This document shows, piece by piece, positions 1-8,619 of a stretch of 64,000 nt of DNA. The notes beneath the pieces were generated by a model, which saw only the letters and a program-made list of their open reading frames with translations, did no database searches and was not told the origin of the DNA. The stretch is from an uncultured Bacteroidales bacterium (GTDB taxonomy: Bacteria > Bacteroidota > Bacteroidia > Bacteroidales > Muribaculaceae): contig CADAZN010000015.1 of assembly GCA_902792435.1 (NCBI GenBank), positions 62,001 through 126,000 on the forward strand, written 5' to 3'. The translations under genes and the position numbers were made by a program. Position 1 is the first letter of the stretch, and each line of letters opens with the position of its first letter.

Positions 1-46
1 AAAAATGAAAAACTTTGTCTTTCTTTTTGTATTTCGCTCGGCTTGC

Positions 47-67
47 ACTAATTTTTTCAAAATTAGT
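47..67. other. Small perfect hairpin at window edge
   Basis: A perfect 9-base inverted repeat (ACTAATTTT / AAAATTAGT) with a 3-base loop. It could be the terminator of a gene lying left of the window, but no gene is visible to confirm this. Bases 1-190 hold no coding sequence that I can support. Confidence 0.3.
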
Positions 68-159
68 TAAAGAGCTGCAAAATTAGGTATATTTTTTTAT
101 TTGTAAGGTCTTTTGCTAAATAAAAACGCCGTGACACTATTATTTAGGGTGAAAATTGG

Positions 160-167
160 TAACTTTG
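160..167 (+). promoter_or_regulatory. Promoter -7 box of the symporter gene
   Basis: TAACTTTG matches the Bacteroidetes -7 consensus TAnnTTTG and lies 23 bases before the ATG at 191. No clear TTTG -33 box was found at the usual distance. Confidence 0.5.
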
Positions 168-190
168 CACGTTCAAAATAAACCCAGCCA

Positions 191-1669
191 ATGATTTCGA
201 CTACACACATCATGGGCGTTGTGCTCACAGTGGCAGTGTTGCTGCTGGTGAGCTGGCTCTCGTCGCGCAATGTTAAAGATGAGCGCAGTTTCACGACAGG
301 TGGCACCGCTGGCAGTTGGATGGTGTGTGGCGCGTTCCTCACCACGCTGGCGGGTGGCCAGTCGACGGTGGGCACTGCACAATTAGCCTTCTGCTATGGC
401 ATTTCGGCCTGGTGGTTCACACTGGGCGCTGCGCTTGGTGGTGTGATGCTTGCGGTGTTCTATGCCGGGCCACTTCGTCGCAGTGGTTGCAGCACGTTGC
501 TCGAGCTAGTGGGCCGCGAATATGGCCACAAGGTGGAAGCCTTGGGTTCAATCCTGTTCTTGATAGGCATCTTTATCAGCATAGTGGCCCAAGTGCTCAC
601 ATCGGGAGCGATGATTGGCAGCTTGTTTAACGTGAACACATTGTGGTCGCTCATCATTGGCGCAGTGCTAATAATGCTGTTTGTCATCTTTGGTGGCATA
701 AAGAGTGCCGGAGCTGGTGGAATAGTGAAACTGATACTCCTGTACTTTGGGTCGGTTGCTACAGGCATTATTGTGTATCGCATGGCAGGAGGTTTCGACG
801 GTTTTGCACAAGGCATCGACGACATTTACAAGTCTTCCACCATAGCATCATTCAATGGTCTGGACGGCATTGAAGCAATTCATCATCGCTATGGCAGCAT
901 GCTTGCCCGTGGTGCATTAAAGGACCTGGGTGGATGCCTATCGCTGGTGCTTGGAGTGGTGTCGACGCAAACTTATGCGCAATGCATTTGGTCGGGAGCC
1001 ACTACTGCCAAGGCGCGTCGTGGCGCATTGTTGTGTGCTTTCTTCATTCCTGTGATTGGCGCAGCTTGCACACTGGTGGGGCTCTACATGCGAGGCCATT
1101 ATGTGACAGCTGCCGAACTCGAGGCCCTCAAGCAAGCTGGCGAGACTCTTCCTGACGGAATTGGTGTTATAGCCAACTCGGCTCAGGCGTTCCCGTCGTT
1201 CATCTTGCAGCACCTGCCTGCATGGTTTGGAGGCTTGATGCTAGGAGCGTTGCTCATCAACATTCTGGGCTGTGGCAGTGGGCTGATGCTTGGTGCGTCA
1301 ACAATTCTTGTGCGCGACGTTGTTGCTAACGTGCAGCGCAAGTTCTCAAAGCTGCAAATGGGAATGTCGCAGTTGTTGCAGACTCGCCTTGCAATTGTGG
1401 TGTTGCTTGCGATTGCGGTTGCTGTTGCCAACACTTTTGAGGGAAGTTTTATCAACGATTTGGGGTTCCTTTCATTGGGCCTGAGGGCTGTGGCGATCAT
1501 TTTCCCGCTGAGCTTCGCCTTGTGGTTGCCTGGGCGCTTTTCGCCTCGTGGCGTGATGCTGGCAATGGTTGCTGGCACAGCGGCTATGTTGCTCGCAGGC
1601 TGGGCGAACTTGCCGGGAGACGCAGTGTACTATGGCCTCGCCACATCACTTTTAGTTATTAGTTTTTAG
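191..1669 (+). CDS. Sodium:solute symporter family protein, C-terminus truncated
   Basis: A polytopic inner-membrane protein of the sodium:solute symporter (SSS) family, which couples sodium entry to solute uptake. The substrate cannot be told from sequence. The start is the ATG at 191, and a hydrophobic helix begins by residue 7. The N-terminal region carries the family-like stretch LAGGQSTVGTAQLAF and the rest alternates hydrophobic helices with short loops. The last helix opens with YYGLATSLL and stops after a few residues, because the reading frame runs into low-complexity TTAGTTA/TTAGTTT repeats that supply the stop codon. The native C-terminus therefore seems to have been replaced by repeat DNA. 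It is monocistronic, converging on the operon that ends at 1739. Family certain, transport substrate unknown. Confidence 0.85.
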   Translation: MISTTHIMGVVLTVAVLLLVSWLSSRNVKDERSFTTGGTAGSWMVCGAFLTTLAGGQSTVGTAQLAFCYGISAWWFTLGAALGGVMLAVFYAGPLRRSGCSTLLELVGREYGHKVEALGSILFLIGIFISIVAQVLTSGAMIGSLFNVNTLWSLIIGAVLIMLFVIFGGIKSAGAGGIVKLILLYFGSVATGIIVYRMAGGFDGFAQGIDDIYKSSTIASFNGLDGIEAIHHRYGSMLARGALKDLGGCLSLVLGVVSTQTYAQCIWSGATTAKARRGALLCAFFIPVIGAACTLVGLYMRGHYVTAAELEALKQAGETLPDGIGVIANSAQAFPSFILQHLPAWFGGLMLGALLINILGCGSGLMLGASTILVRDVVANVQRKFSKLQMGMSQLLQTRLAIVVLLAIAVAVANTFEGSFINDLGFLSLGLRAVAIIFPLSFALWLPGRFSPRGVMLAMVAGTAAMLLAGWANLPGDAVYYGLATSLLVISF

Positions 1670-1741
1670 TTTTTCTAGATGTTCTAGAATGTCTAGAGGT
1701 TCTAGATTGTGCATTGTGCATTATGCTTTATGCATTATTTA
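1650..1741. repeat. Compound tandem repeat between convergent genes
   Basis: Three arrays lie back to back. Heptamers TTAGTTA/TTAGTTT (about 1650-1672) form the end of the symporter gene. Four TCTAGA hexamers sit at exactly 9-base spacing (1674, 1683, 1692, 1701). Heptamers TTGTGCA, TTGTGCA, TTATGCT, TTATGCA and TTATTTA fill 1707-1741, and the final three bases of the last unit are the stop codon of the minus-strand epimerase gene. Confidence 0.85.
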
Positions 1742-2749
1742 AAGCCAACCAGCGCTCTTGTACCACTCGATGGCCTCGTGCACGCCTTGCTTGAGGTCGT
1801 ATTGCGCCTTGAAGCCGAAGTCGCGCTCGGCATCGGTGGTGTCGCACAGCCAGTTGCGCTGCTTGAGGATGCGGAACTTGTCGGGGTTGAGAGTGCTTGG
1901 CTTGCCAGTGACTTTGCCCCAGAACTCTGCCACATGGCACACTATCTTCACAATCCATAGCGGGCAGGTGATGGGAATCACCACTTTCTTGCCCAGCTCG
2001 TCGAGGACAATCTGGCGGAACTCCTGCTGGGTGTAGCTGCGTGCCTCGCTCATGAAGTAGGCACGGCGTTTGGGCCCAGCCTCGAGAGCATCCATCACGC
2101 CTCGAGCCAGGTCTTTCACGTAGATGAAGGTTAGCATCTGCTTCTTGAAACCCACGCTGAAGTCAAATCCTCGCTTTATACTCTTTATCATCAAGAAATA
2201 GTCGCGCTCGTGAGGGCCATAGACGCCTGTGCAGCGGAAGATGGTGTAAGGAAAATCGGCTTGCATCTGCAAGTAGGTTTCTCCCTTGAGTTTTGATGTG
2301 CCGTAACGGGTGTTGGGTGCAGGCACGTCGGTGCTCTTGAACGCTGTGTAGTTCACCTCGTCGCCAGGGCCCATCACGCTCAGGCTGCTCATCATCAGGA
2401 ACACCAGGGGCACGGCATCAAGCTCTCGGAGCTCGTCAACAAGGCTCTTGAGATAGCCATAGTTCACTGTCTCGAAGTCGAGATAGTTGGTGGCCTTGGT
2501 CAATCCCAGGTTGTGCACCACATAGTCCCACTTGCCATTTTGCTCGATGTGGCTCTTGAGAGTGTTGTGCAACGCCTCGCTGTCGCTGAAGTCGAGCTCG
2601 AGGAAGTGGATGCGCTCGTCGGTGAGGAACTCACGGCTGGTGGTGCGTCGCACTGCCGCCCACGTCTCGTAGCCGCGGCTCAAGGCTTCTTCCACAAGAT
2701 ATCCACCAATGAAGCCTCCGGCTCCTGTAATGAGAATTTTCTTAGTCAT
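1739..2749 (-). CDS. NAD-dependent epimerase/dehydratase family protein
   Basis: An extended short-chain dehydrogenase/reductase, the fold used by sugar-nucleotide epimerases, dehydratases and reductases. The N-terminal dinucleotide-binding motif GAGGFIGG lies at residues 9-16 and the catalytic YxxxK pair is Tyr149 and Lys153 in YGTSK. At 336 residues it has the usual family length. Its start overlaps the stop of the upstream family 9 glycosyltransferase by 4 bases, indicating translational coupling. It is the last gene of the rnpA operon, and the glycosyltransferase neighbours suggest a role in a surface glycan. The exact substrate is unknown. The stop codon is part of a heptamer repeat array. 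Confidence 0.85.
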   Translation of the reverse strand: MTKKILITGAGGFIGGYLVEEALSRGYETWAAVRRTTSREFLTDERIHFLELDFSDSEALHNTLKSHIEQNGKWDYVVHNLGLTKATNYLDFETVNYGYLKSLVDELRELDAVPLVFLMMSSLSVMGPGDEVNYTAFKSTDVPAPNTRYGTSKLKGETYLQMQADFPYTIFRCTGVYGPHERDYFLMIKSIKRGFDFSVGFKKQMLTFIYVKDLARGVMDALEAGPKRRAYFMSEARSYTQQEFRQIVLDELGKKVVIPITCPLWIVKIVCHVAEFWGKVTGKPSTLNPDKFRILKQRNWLCDTTDAERDFGFKAQYDLKQGVHEAIEWYKSAGWL

Positions 2750-3798
2750 CGTTCAAGAACTTTTTTCACTTTTTCGAGTATTAATTCGGGGCTAATGCCG
2801 CGCATGCAGTGATAGTCGCCATAACGACATTTTTTATTGCCAAAAACAGAGCATGGGCGACAATCAAGCTCAAGCTGCACTGTGTCTCTCACAGCCTGGT
2901 GCCAGCCCAAGAAGCCACAAGCAGGATGTGTTGCGCCCCACACGCTCACTGCTGGCAGCCCTACCAGCGACGCCAGGTGCATGTTGGCAGAGTCCATGGT
3001 GAGCATCACGTCGCAATGGGAGAGCAGCACTAGCTCGTCGGCCATTGAGTGCTTGATGTGCGGTAGCGACAGCACATTGCTGTAGCGTCGCATTATGGGG
3101 TCGAGGAGGTCGCGCTCTTTCTTGCCAGCACCCATCAGGAAGATGTGGCAATTATCCCAACGCGACATTTCACTAATCACGAGTTGCATTTGCTCTAGAG
3201 GATACTCCTTGCCGCGGTGCGCCGAGAAGGGAGCAACGGCTATCCAGCGTTCGCCGTCTTCCTTGGCAGGAACAATGGGGCTGCGAGGAGCCTCGCCTTG
3301 TGAGAAGATGCTGTTAAACTCCTCACCTAGATTGAGTCCTAGTTGGCGAAACACCGCTTTGTAGCGAGCATGGGTTGAAAGCACTGGTTGTTTTGTCTTG
3401 CCATGGGTGAGCTTCCGCTTTTCTTTGCGTCCCTTGTCGATAGTGGCAATTGTCACACCCTTGCACCTCAGGGCAAAGGTCATGAGCTTGGTGCGAAGCA
3501 CATCATGAAGGTCGGCAACAGCGTCAAAATTATAGCGGTGCTGCAGGTTGAGGGCGAGCTTCATGGGCCCGCTCATTCCTTTGTATTGATCTAAATCTAT
3601 TCCAAGTACAATGAGATTGGCTGGTCGATTGACGAACATCCCCTCGGCCATCTTGCGTGTAGCCAGCACGAAATTGACCTTGGGGTTGGCTTCACACACA
3701 GGGTAGACGATGGGGATTGTCATCGCCACATCGCCCAGGGCCGAGAAGCGGGTGATGAGCACCCGGCGCAGCACTTTATTCTCACTATCTCTTGCCAT
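2746..3798 (-). CDS. Glycosyltransferase family 9 (heptosyltransferase-like)
   Basis: A GT-B fold glycosyltransferase of family 9, the family of ADP-heptose:LPS heptosyltransferases, which act at the cytoplasmic face of the inner membrane. Features seen are the N-terminal RFSALGDVAMTIP phosphate-loop region, the C-terminal donor-site block TMDSANMHLASLVGLPAVSVWG written around Asp-Ser and Met-His-Leu, and a cysteine-rich tail with CRPCS and KKCRYGDYHC common in Bacteroidales members. It overlaps the upstream DUF4254 gene by 14 bases and the downstream epimerase by 4. The genome context fits lipopolysaccharide core or capsule synthesis. The sugar donor is not proven. Confidence 0.85.
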   Translation of the reverse strand: MARDSENKVLRRVLITRFSALGDVAMTIPIVYPVCEANPKVNFVLATRKMAEGMFVNRPANLIVLGIDLDQYKGMSGPMKLALNLQHRYNFDAVADLHDVLRTKLMTFALRCKGVTIATIDKGRKEKRKLTHGKTKQPVLSTHARYKAVFRQLGLNLGEEFNSIFSQGEAPRSPIVPAKEDGERWIAVAPFSAHRGKEYPLEQMQLVISEMSRWDNCHIFLMGAGKKERDLLDPIMRRYSNVLSLPHIKHSMADELVLLSHCDVMLTMDSANMHLASLVGLPAVSVWGATHPACGFLGWHQAVRDTVQLELDCRPCSVFGNKKCRYGDYHCMRGISPELILEKVKKVLER

Positions 3799-4390
3799 AG
3801 AGTACGGGGTTGGTTGAAGGGTCGTTATACATCTTCATCTGCCTGTACACTTTCATGTATTTACGGCCAGTGGTGTAGTCGGCAAGCAACTGGTCGATGG
3901 CAGTGATTAAATCGGCGCGTTGCTCAAGCAGCACTTCAAGTTTTGCTTGGCAGGCAGCGTGATGCTCAGGCGTAGCTTCGGCACGCTCCACTTGCTCTCG
4001 CATGTGATAAATCTTGAGTGCGAGAATCGACAGGCGGTCGATGGCCCAAGCTGGGCTCTCGGTGTTGATAGTGGCATCGCTTCTCACTTCAACGCCATCA
4101 TACAGGTTGTGGAAAAAACTGTCGATTTCCTCGACTAAATCGGTGCGCTCTTGGTTGCTGCGGTCGATGCGGCGCTTGAGGGCGAGCGCCTTGACTGGGT
4201 CGATTTCGGGGTCGCGAATTATGTCCTCGAGGTGCCACTGCACGGTGTCGATCCAGCACTTGATAAAGAGTGCGTTCTCAAATGAACCCTCGGCGTAGGG
4301 TGACGCAACTTGAGCGTCTACATCGTCGGTAACGTGATATAGTTTGATAGTTTTGTCAAAAATGACATTAGCGCTTTCAGCAAAATCCAT
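3785..4390 (-). CDS. DUF4254 domain-containing protein
   Basis: A 201-residue soluble, mostly helical protein matching the DUF4254 family by its overall pattern: an N-terminal INV-like helix, an acidic central helix with FENALFIKCWIDTVQWHLED, and paired helices ending in YTTGRKYMKVYRQ. No catalytic motif is known. The gene overlaps the family 9 glycosyltransferase start by 14 bases. DUF4254 genes are commonly found next to GT9 genes in Bacteroidetes, so a role linked to surface-glycan assembly is likely, by inference from context only. Confidence 0.8.
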   Translation of the reverse strand: MDFAESANVIFDKTIKLYHVTDDVDAQVASPYAEGSFENALFIKCWIDTVQWHLEDIIRDPEIDPVKALALKRRIDRSNQERTDLVEEIDSFFHNLYDGVEVRSDATINTESPAWAIDRLSILALKIYHMREQVERAEATPEHHAACQAKLEVLLEQRADLITAIDQLLADYTTGRKYMKVYRQMKMYNDPSTNPVLYGKR

Positions 4391-4445
4391 TTGTTATTTG
4401 ATATTTATACTAGTGTCTGCAAATGTAATAAGAAAAAACGAATTA

Positions 4446-5276
4446 TTAACTAAAATCTAAATGTTTTGACCAGAAGCTGCGGTTGCGACGCCTGTAAAAG
4501 GCGTGAGTACCCATTGGAAACTCGCCGCCAGTGAGTTTCATGGCCATCTCGGGGTGACCTTCAATGGCAAAATGTGCTGCAGTCGAGGCATTGGGAATAC
4601 GCACGCTGCCAGGCCAAAGCTCGTTGACGCGCACGCTCCACACCACGTCCTCAAAGTTTGCGATTTGTGTTGAGTTTTTAGCCATAGCAGACATCTCAGT
4701 AGGATGTTGGTCAAGCACGCGAAGCATTGTCTCGACACGCCTCAACGAGAATCCTCCATTGCCCACCTTCCACTTGAGTTGCATAGGATTGAATCCACCT
4801 CGCAGCCGTGCCCAGCCACGTCTTATCTTGTAGGCGACGCGTTTTGCCACATTCCAGCCCTCTACCTCGCTTCGTGCCGGTAGCCACGGTGCGCCAATGT
4901 AGTCGTAGTCTAGCGAGCACCAGTAGTCGAGCTTGTCATGAAACAGTGCAACATCGGTCTGGCATATGAGAACAAATTGTGATTTCATGAAGCGGGAATA
5001 AAGTTCACGGCTGAGCATGAACTGGTTGTATCCATGTCGTCCCTTAAAGAATTCAGAACTGAAACGCTCCACACGACATCGGCCTGAACTGATGCCTAGT
5101 AGCTCATCAAGTGGCAACAGGTCAAGACCTTCGGGGCACACCACAGCGATATCGCGCTCGGGCGACAATATCCTAAGGTTACGCTTTACCGCCCATCGTT
5201 CGATGTCGCTCAAGTTGTTGCGGTAGATTGGAATGATTACTGTCACCAATTGTGAATGGTTTTGGTTACTTGGCAT
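4446..5276 (-). CDS. DUF5672 family protein, probable glycosyltransferase
   Basis: A 276-residue protein fitting DUF5672, a family that resembles nucleotide-sugar glycosyltransferases. It begins with VTVIIPIYRNN, a GT-A-like first strand, and contains CQTDVALF, a candidate D-x-D-like acidic site, followed by YDYIGAPWL and a GNGGFSLR loop, which in GT-A enzymes forms part of the acceptor side. It starts 6 bases after the YidD-TatD fusion and precedes DUF4254 by 55 bases. No signal peptide is present, so it acts in the cytoplasm or at the inner membrane. Substrate unknown. Confidence 0.75.
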   Translation of the reverse strand: MPSNQNHSQLVTVIIPIYRNNLSDIERWAVKRNLRILSPERDIAVVCPEGLDLLPLDELLGISSGRCRVERFSSEFFKGRHGYNQFMLSRELYSRFMKSQFVLICQTDVALFHDKLDYWCSLDYDYIGAPWLPARSEVEGWNVAKRVAYKIRRGWARLRGGFNPMQLKWKVGNGGFSLRRVETMLRVLDQHPTEMSAMAKNSTQIANFEDVVWSVRVNELWPGSVRIPNASTAAHFAIEGHPEMAMKLTGGEFPMGTHAFYRRRNRSFWSKHLDFS

Positions 5277-5282
5277 ATCTGA

Positions 5283-6149
5283 TTATTTGTACTTAACGAT
5301 TTTAAGTGCTGTGCGTCGCACAGTGCGTCGCAGTTGCCAAGTGCTGCACTGCTTGACGGCGGCAACAGCTTTGAGCGTTTCGCCGATGCTGCCGCTAGGC
5401 TCGTCATCGGTTTCCACGAGCAAGTGGTCGAGTGGGGTGGCTGCGAGGGCCTTTTCGTTGAACTTTGCCCCATAACTCAAGTAAAAGCCGGCATTCAACA
5501 ACTCACGTGCCACATTCTCGTTGCCACGGTAGCCATGAATCACCCATGCCACGTTGTGAGCATGAGGGTTGTCGCGCCATAGCTTGAGCACTTGCTGAGA
5601 GGTGCGCACGCAGTGGATTATTAACGGCCGGCCTGCTGCAGCGGCAATGTTGATGTGTGCCTGCATCACTTGCTCCTGCACTTCAAGCGACGGCCCCTTG
5701 AGCGAGTCGAGGCCCGTCTCGCCAATAGCCACCACTAGCGGGTGCTGTGCCACTTTTTTAAGCCTCTCCATTTTCTCTTGCCAGTCGTCGTCGATGCGCC
5801 ACGGGTGAAGCCCCACCGAGTATACTTTGCCCTGCTCGGGATTGAACTCGTCGACATCGACACTAATGAGGGCCTGCTCGGCGCAGGTGTCGTGGCTGTG
5901 GAAGTTGTTAATCACTGGTGGCACTGGGTCATAGCCGTGACCTCCCCAGGGATTGCAGCTGATGATTCGCTTTATGCCCATCCATGTGCCAACAATGGGG
6001 CCATAGCTCATGATGGCATCAACGGCATAGTTGCTGCATGTGGGAGTGTAGCGGCACACAGGCGGCGTGAGCGGCGATATGAACCGCTGGTAGAACCTGA
6101 TGGGTAGGATGAAAATCTGCTTGACTATTTTGCCTGGGCTAAGTTTCAT
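5283..6149 (-). CDS. YidD-TatD fusion protein
   Basis: Residues 1 to about 76 are YidD, the small inner-membrane-associated factor that aids YidC/Sec membrane insertion: the conserved [11 protein letters not shown] cysteine pair and [13 protein letters not shown] tail are both present. From about residue 78 the protein continues without a linker into a short TatD-family metal-dependent hydrolase: His-Ser-His in NFHSHD, Glu in GETGLD, His in IIHC, His in VIHGY and Asp in VETDDEP form the usual metal-binding set. In related genomes yidD and tatD are separate adjacent genes after rnpA. Here no stop codon separates them. Its ATG overlaps the rnpA stop by 4 bases. Both halves look intact. Confidence 0.85.
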   Translation of the reverse strand: MKLSPGKIVKQIFILPIRFYQRFISPLTPPVCRYTPTCSNYAVDAIMSYGPIVGTWMGIKRIISCNPWGGHGYDPVPPVINNFHSHDTCAEQALISVDVDEFNPEQGKVYSVGLHPWRIDDDWQEKMERLKKVAQHPLVVAIGETGLDSLKGPSLEVQEQVMQAHINIAAAAGRPLIIHCVRTSQQVLKLWRDNPHAHNVAWVIHGYRGNENVARELLNAGFYLSYGAKFNEKALAATPLDHLLVETDDEPSGSIGETLKAVAAVKQCSTWQLRRTVRRTALKIVKYK

Positions 6150-6550
6150 GGCTCTGACTCTTGAGTGACGGCAGCGGCTATCTTGCCGAGCAATTCTTGC
6201 ATGCTGCGCTCAATGGTGGTGTAGTTGTAATTGTGGTTGGCAAGCCAGTTGAAGCCAATGAGCACGGTGGTGCCATTTTGTTTCACGGCATCGAGCAGCT
6301 GGCGGTTGAGGCGGTAGGCCTCTCGAGTGCGACGGCGCAGCAGCACGCGGTCCACGGCATGGCGCACTCGTTTCTTGGGAATGGAAATGAGGAAGCGGGC
6401 GGCAACGCGGTGCCTGCCTTCGCCCGATGGCATGGCAAGCCACACCGCGCGCAGCGGATAGGCGATAATCGAAGTACCGTGAGCATAGAGATCATCTATC
6501 TCGGTCTTGCTACACAGCTTCTCGCTCTTATATAGTCTCATGCGTTTCAT
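6146..6550 (-). CDS. rnpA: Ribonuclease P protein component
   Basis: The basic protein subunit of RNase P, which with the RNA subunit removes 5' leaders from pre-tRNAs. It has 134 residues, the usual length, with the conserved arginine-rich helix seen as [17 protein letters not shown] (the RNR-type motif) and a preceding [14 protein letters not shown] strand. It is the first gene of the minus-strand operon and overlaps the following YidD-TatD gene by 4 bases. Its upstream region is shared with the divergent C69 dipeptidase promoter. Confidence 0.93.
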   Translation of the reverse strand: MKRMRLYKSEKLCSKTEIDDLYAHGTSIIAYPLRAVWLAMPSGEGRHRVAARFLISIPKKRVRHAVDRVLLRRRTREAYRLNRQLLDAVKQNGTTVLIGFNWLANHNYNYTTIERSMQELLGKIAAAVTQESEP

Positions 6551-6628
6551 CGTTCAAGTGTGCGAAGTTACAAAAAAACTCACTACTACAGCCTAAAATG
6601 ATGAAAAAAACTCATTTCCCCGCTTCTT

Positions 6629-6659
6629 TTTGAAATATCTGACTTTTTGCTTAATTTTG
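6629..6659 (+). promoter_or_regulatory. Promoter of the first C69 dipeptidase
   Basis: TTTG (6629-6632), a 19-base spacer and TAATTTTG (6652-6659) give a full match to the Bacteroidetes housekeeping promoter. It lies 43 bases before the ATG at 6703. Confidence 0.8.
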
Positions 6660-6702
6660 CAGACAAATTATTAACAGAATCATTTTAAAAGCTTTTATAC
6701 CA

Positions 6703-8331
6703 ATGAAACTGAACATTATAGCTGCAATAGCATTGGCGTTGACCCTCATGCCAGCGATGGCGCAGGTAGACGAATCGACCGATGCGGGTCGCAAGCGCAT
6801 GTCATGCACTAGCATCATGGTGGGCAAGAATGCCAGCACCGACGGCTCGGTAATGACCTCCCACACCTGCGACTCGTGGTATCGCACGTGGATGACTATG
6901 ACACCAGCCCGCGACTATGAGCGCGACACAGTGACTGCTATCTATAAAGGCCGCATGCACACTCAGAGTGCTAGCGATAGCACCAAGCTCTATGTAAAGG
7001 GCTATATCCCTCAGGTGCGACACACCTACCGCTATCTCGACACCGCCTATCCTTGCATGAACGAGAAGCAGGTTGCGATGGGTGAGACCACCATTGGTGG
7101 TCGTGACACCTTGCGCAACAAGGCTGGAATGTTCTATATCGAGGAACTTGAGCGCATAGCGCTGGAACGTTGCTCCACCGCCCGCGAGGCGATAGCGTTG
7201 ATGGGCAGCCTTGCCGAGCAGTATGGTTACTGCGACAGTGGGGAGTGCCTCACCGTGGCCGACCCTAACGAGGTGTGGATTTTCGAGATTTTTGGTGCTG
7301 GCCCCAAGAAGATAGGCGCCGTGTGGGCTGCCGTTCGCATCCCTGATGACGAGATTGCCGTCTCGGCCAACATTTCCCGCATAGGAACCCTCAATCTCAA
7401 TGACAAAGACCATTATATGGCATCTAAGAACGTTAAAGACGTTGCCAAGCAACTCAAGCTGTGGGATGGCAAAGAAGAGTTCAACTTCTTCAAGGCTTAT
7501 AGCGGCAAGAATTACTTCAAGGAGAAGAAGAACTATAGCGTGCGCGAGCATTACATCATGAATGCTCTGGCACCGTCACTCAACTTGAGCGACACAGTGT
7601 CGTGGCTCCCATTGAGCGTGAAGCCCGATGCCAAGGTGAGCCCCGAGCAGGTGATGCAGCTGCTGGGTAGCTACTATGAAGGTACCGACAAGAACTTGAG
7701 CGGTCGTCACAAGATTCCTAACCCCAAGCGCAAAGACAAGCAAGGAAACCTCGTGGAGAATGAACCCGACAGCATCGTCTCTCCATTCAGCAACCCATGG
7801 ATGCGCCCCGATGAGATAAACATGTATTACGCCATGGGCGATTCCACGATGAAAAACATTCGCACCGTGAGCGTGTCGTGGTGCGCCTATAGCACTGTTA
7901 TCCAGTTGCGTTCGTGGCTCCCTAACGAAGTGGGAGGCGTGGCATGGGTGGCTCTTGACAACCCTGGCGAGAGTCCACGATTCCCAATTTTTGCGGGGAC
8001 AACCGAGCTTCCCAATTTGTTGCAGGTGTGCGGCCAGCACAGCGACCGTGACGATGCCGCCCTGTGGCACTATCGCAAGGCTAACCGACTCGCGACGGTA
8101 AGATGGGGCAAATATCGCACCTTGCTTGAGCCACTACGCGATTACTATGTTGCCAAAGGTCAGCGCGAGCTGCCCTATGTGGCTCAGATGTGGCAGGACC
8201 TGATCGCCACCGACGCGAAACAAGCTCAGACAATGCTTAATGGCTATGTCGCCGACTTCTTTGGTGGCACTATCTTGCGCTGGGACGAGCTGGCCCGCAC
8301 CATTTGGCGTCAATCCTGGACAGGCTTCTGA
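6703..8331 (+). CDS. C69 family dipeptidase, secreted
   Basis: A peptidase of family C69 (PepD-like, N-terminal nucleophile hydrolases) that cleaves dipeptides. An N-terminal signal peptide ends near MPAMAQ (residue 21). A short propeptide follows, then MSCTSIMVGKNASTDGS, in which Cys35 is the expected nucleophile exposed by processing. The length of 542 residues is typical. Blocks such as GETTIGGRDTL, YGYCDSGECLTVADPNE and the C-terminal catalytic-domain stretch GVAWVALDNPGESPR match the family. It is transcribed alone from a strong promoter, and its stop codon is followed at once by a long heptamer array. A paralogue lies at 50198. Confidence 0.9.
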   Translation: MKLNIIAAIALALTLMPAMAQVDESTDAGRKRMSCTSIMVGKNASTDGSVMTSHTCDSWYRTWMTMTPARDYERDTVTAIYKGRMHTQSASDSTKLYVKGYIPQVRHTYRYLDTAYPCMNEKQVAMGETTIGGRDTLRNKAGMFYIEELERIALERCSTAREAIALMGSLAEQYGYCDSGECLTVADPNEVWIFEIFGAGPKKIGAVWAAVRIPDDEIAVSANISRIGTLNLNDKDHYMASKNVKDVAKQLKLWDGKEEFNFFKAYSGKNYFKEKKNYSVREHYIMNALAPSLNLSDTVSWLPLSVKPDAKVSPEQVMQLLGSYYEGTDKNLSGRHKIPNPKRKDKQGNLVENEPDSIVSPFSNPWMRPDEINMYYAMGDSTMKNIRTVSVSWCAYSTVIQLRSWLPNEVGGVAWVALDNPGESPRFPIFAGTTELPNLLQVCGQHSDRDDAALWHYRKANRLATVRWGKYRTLLEPLRDYYVAKGQRELPYVAQMWQDLIATDAKQAQTMLNGYVADFFGGTILRWDELARTIWRQSWTGF

Positions 8332-8488
8332 TGCATAATGCTTAATGCTTAATGCTTAATGCATAATTCATAATTCATAATGCACAATGCACAATGCACA
8401 ATGCACAATGCTTCTCAGTTCTCACTCTCCCCTCAACTATGAACTGTGAACTATGAACTATGAACTCTAAACTCTCCACTCTCCACTC
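8332..8488 (+). repeat. Heptamer array after C69 gene
   Basis: About 22 consecutive 7-base units begin directly after the TGA stop. TGCATAA, TGCTTAA, TTCATAA and TGCACAA units change gradually to CTATGAA, CTCTAAA and CTCTCCA units without losing the 7-base phase. No gene is present in 8332-8619. Confidence 0.9.
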
Positions 8489-8555
8489 TGTGAGGTTTCT
8501 TGTTAAAAAATATTATATTTTATTGGTGATGATAAAGCGGTTTGATTGATTATAC

Positions 8556-8563
8556 TACTTTTG
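8556..8563 (+). promoter_or_regulatory. Promoter -7 box of the alpha/beta hydrolase
   Basis: TACTTTTG matches TAnnTTTG and lies 56 bases before the ATG at 8620. No good -33 box was found at 17-23 bases upstream. Confidence 0.5.
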
Positions 8564-8619
8564 CAGATTATTTGACTATTGTATAATAATACACATTTAT
8601 TTGCCTATCGATATTAAGA

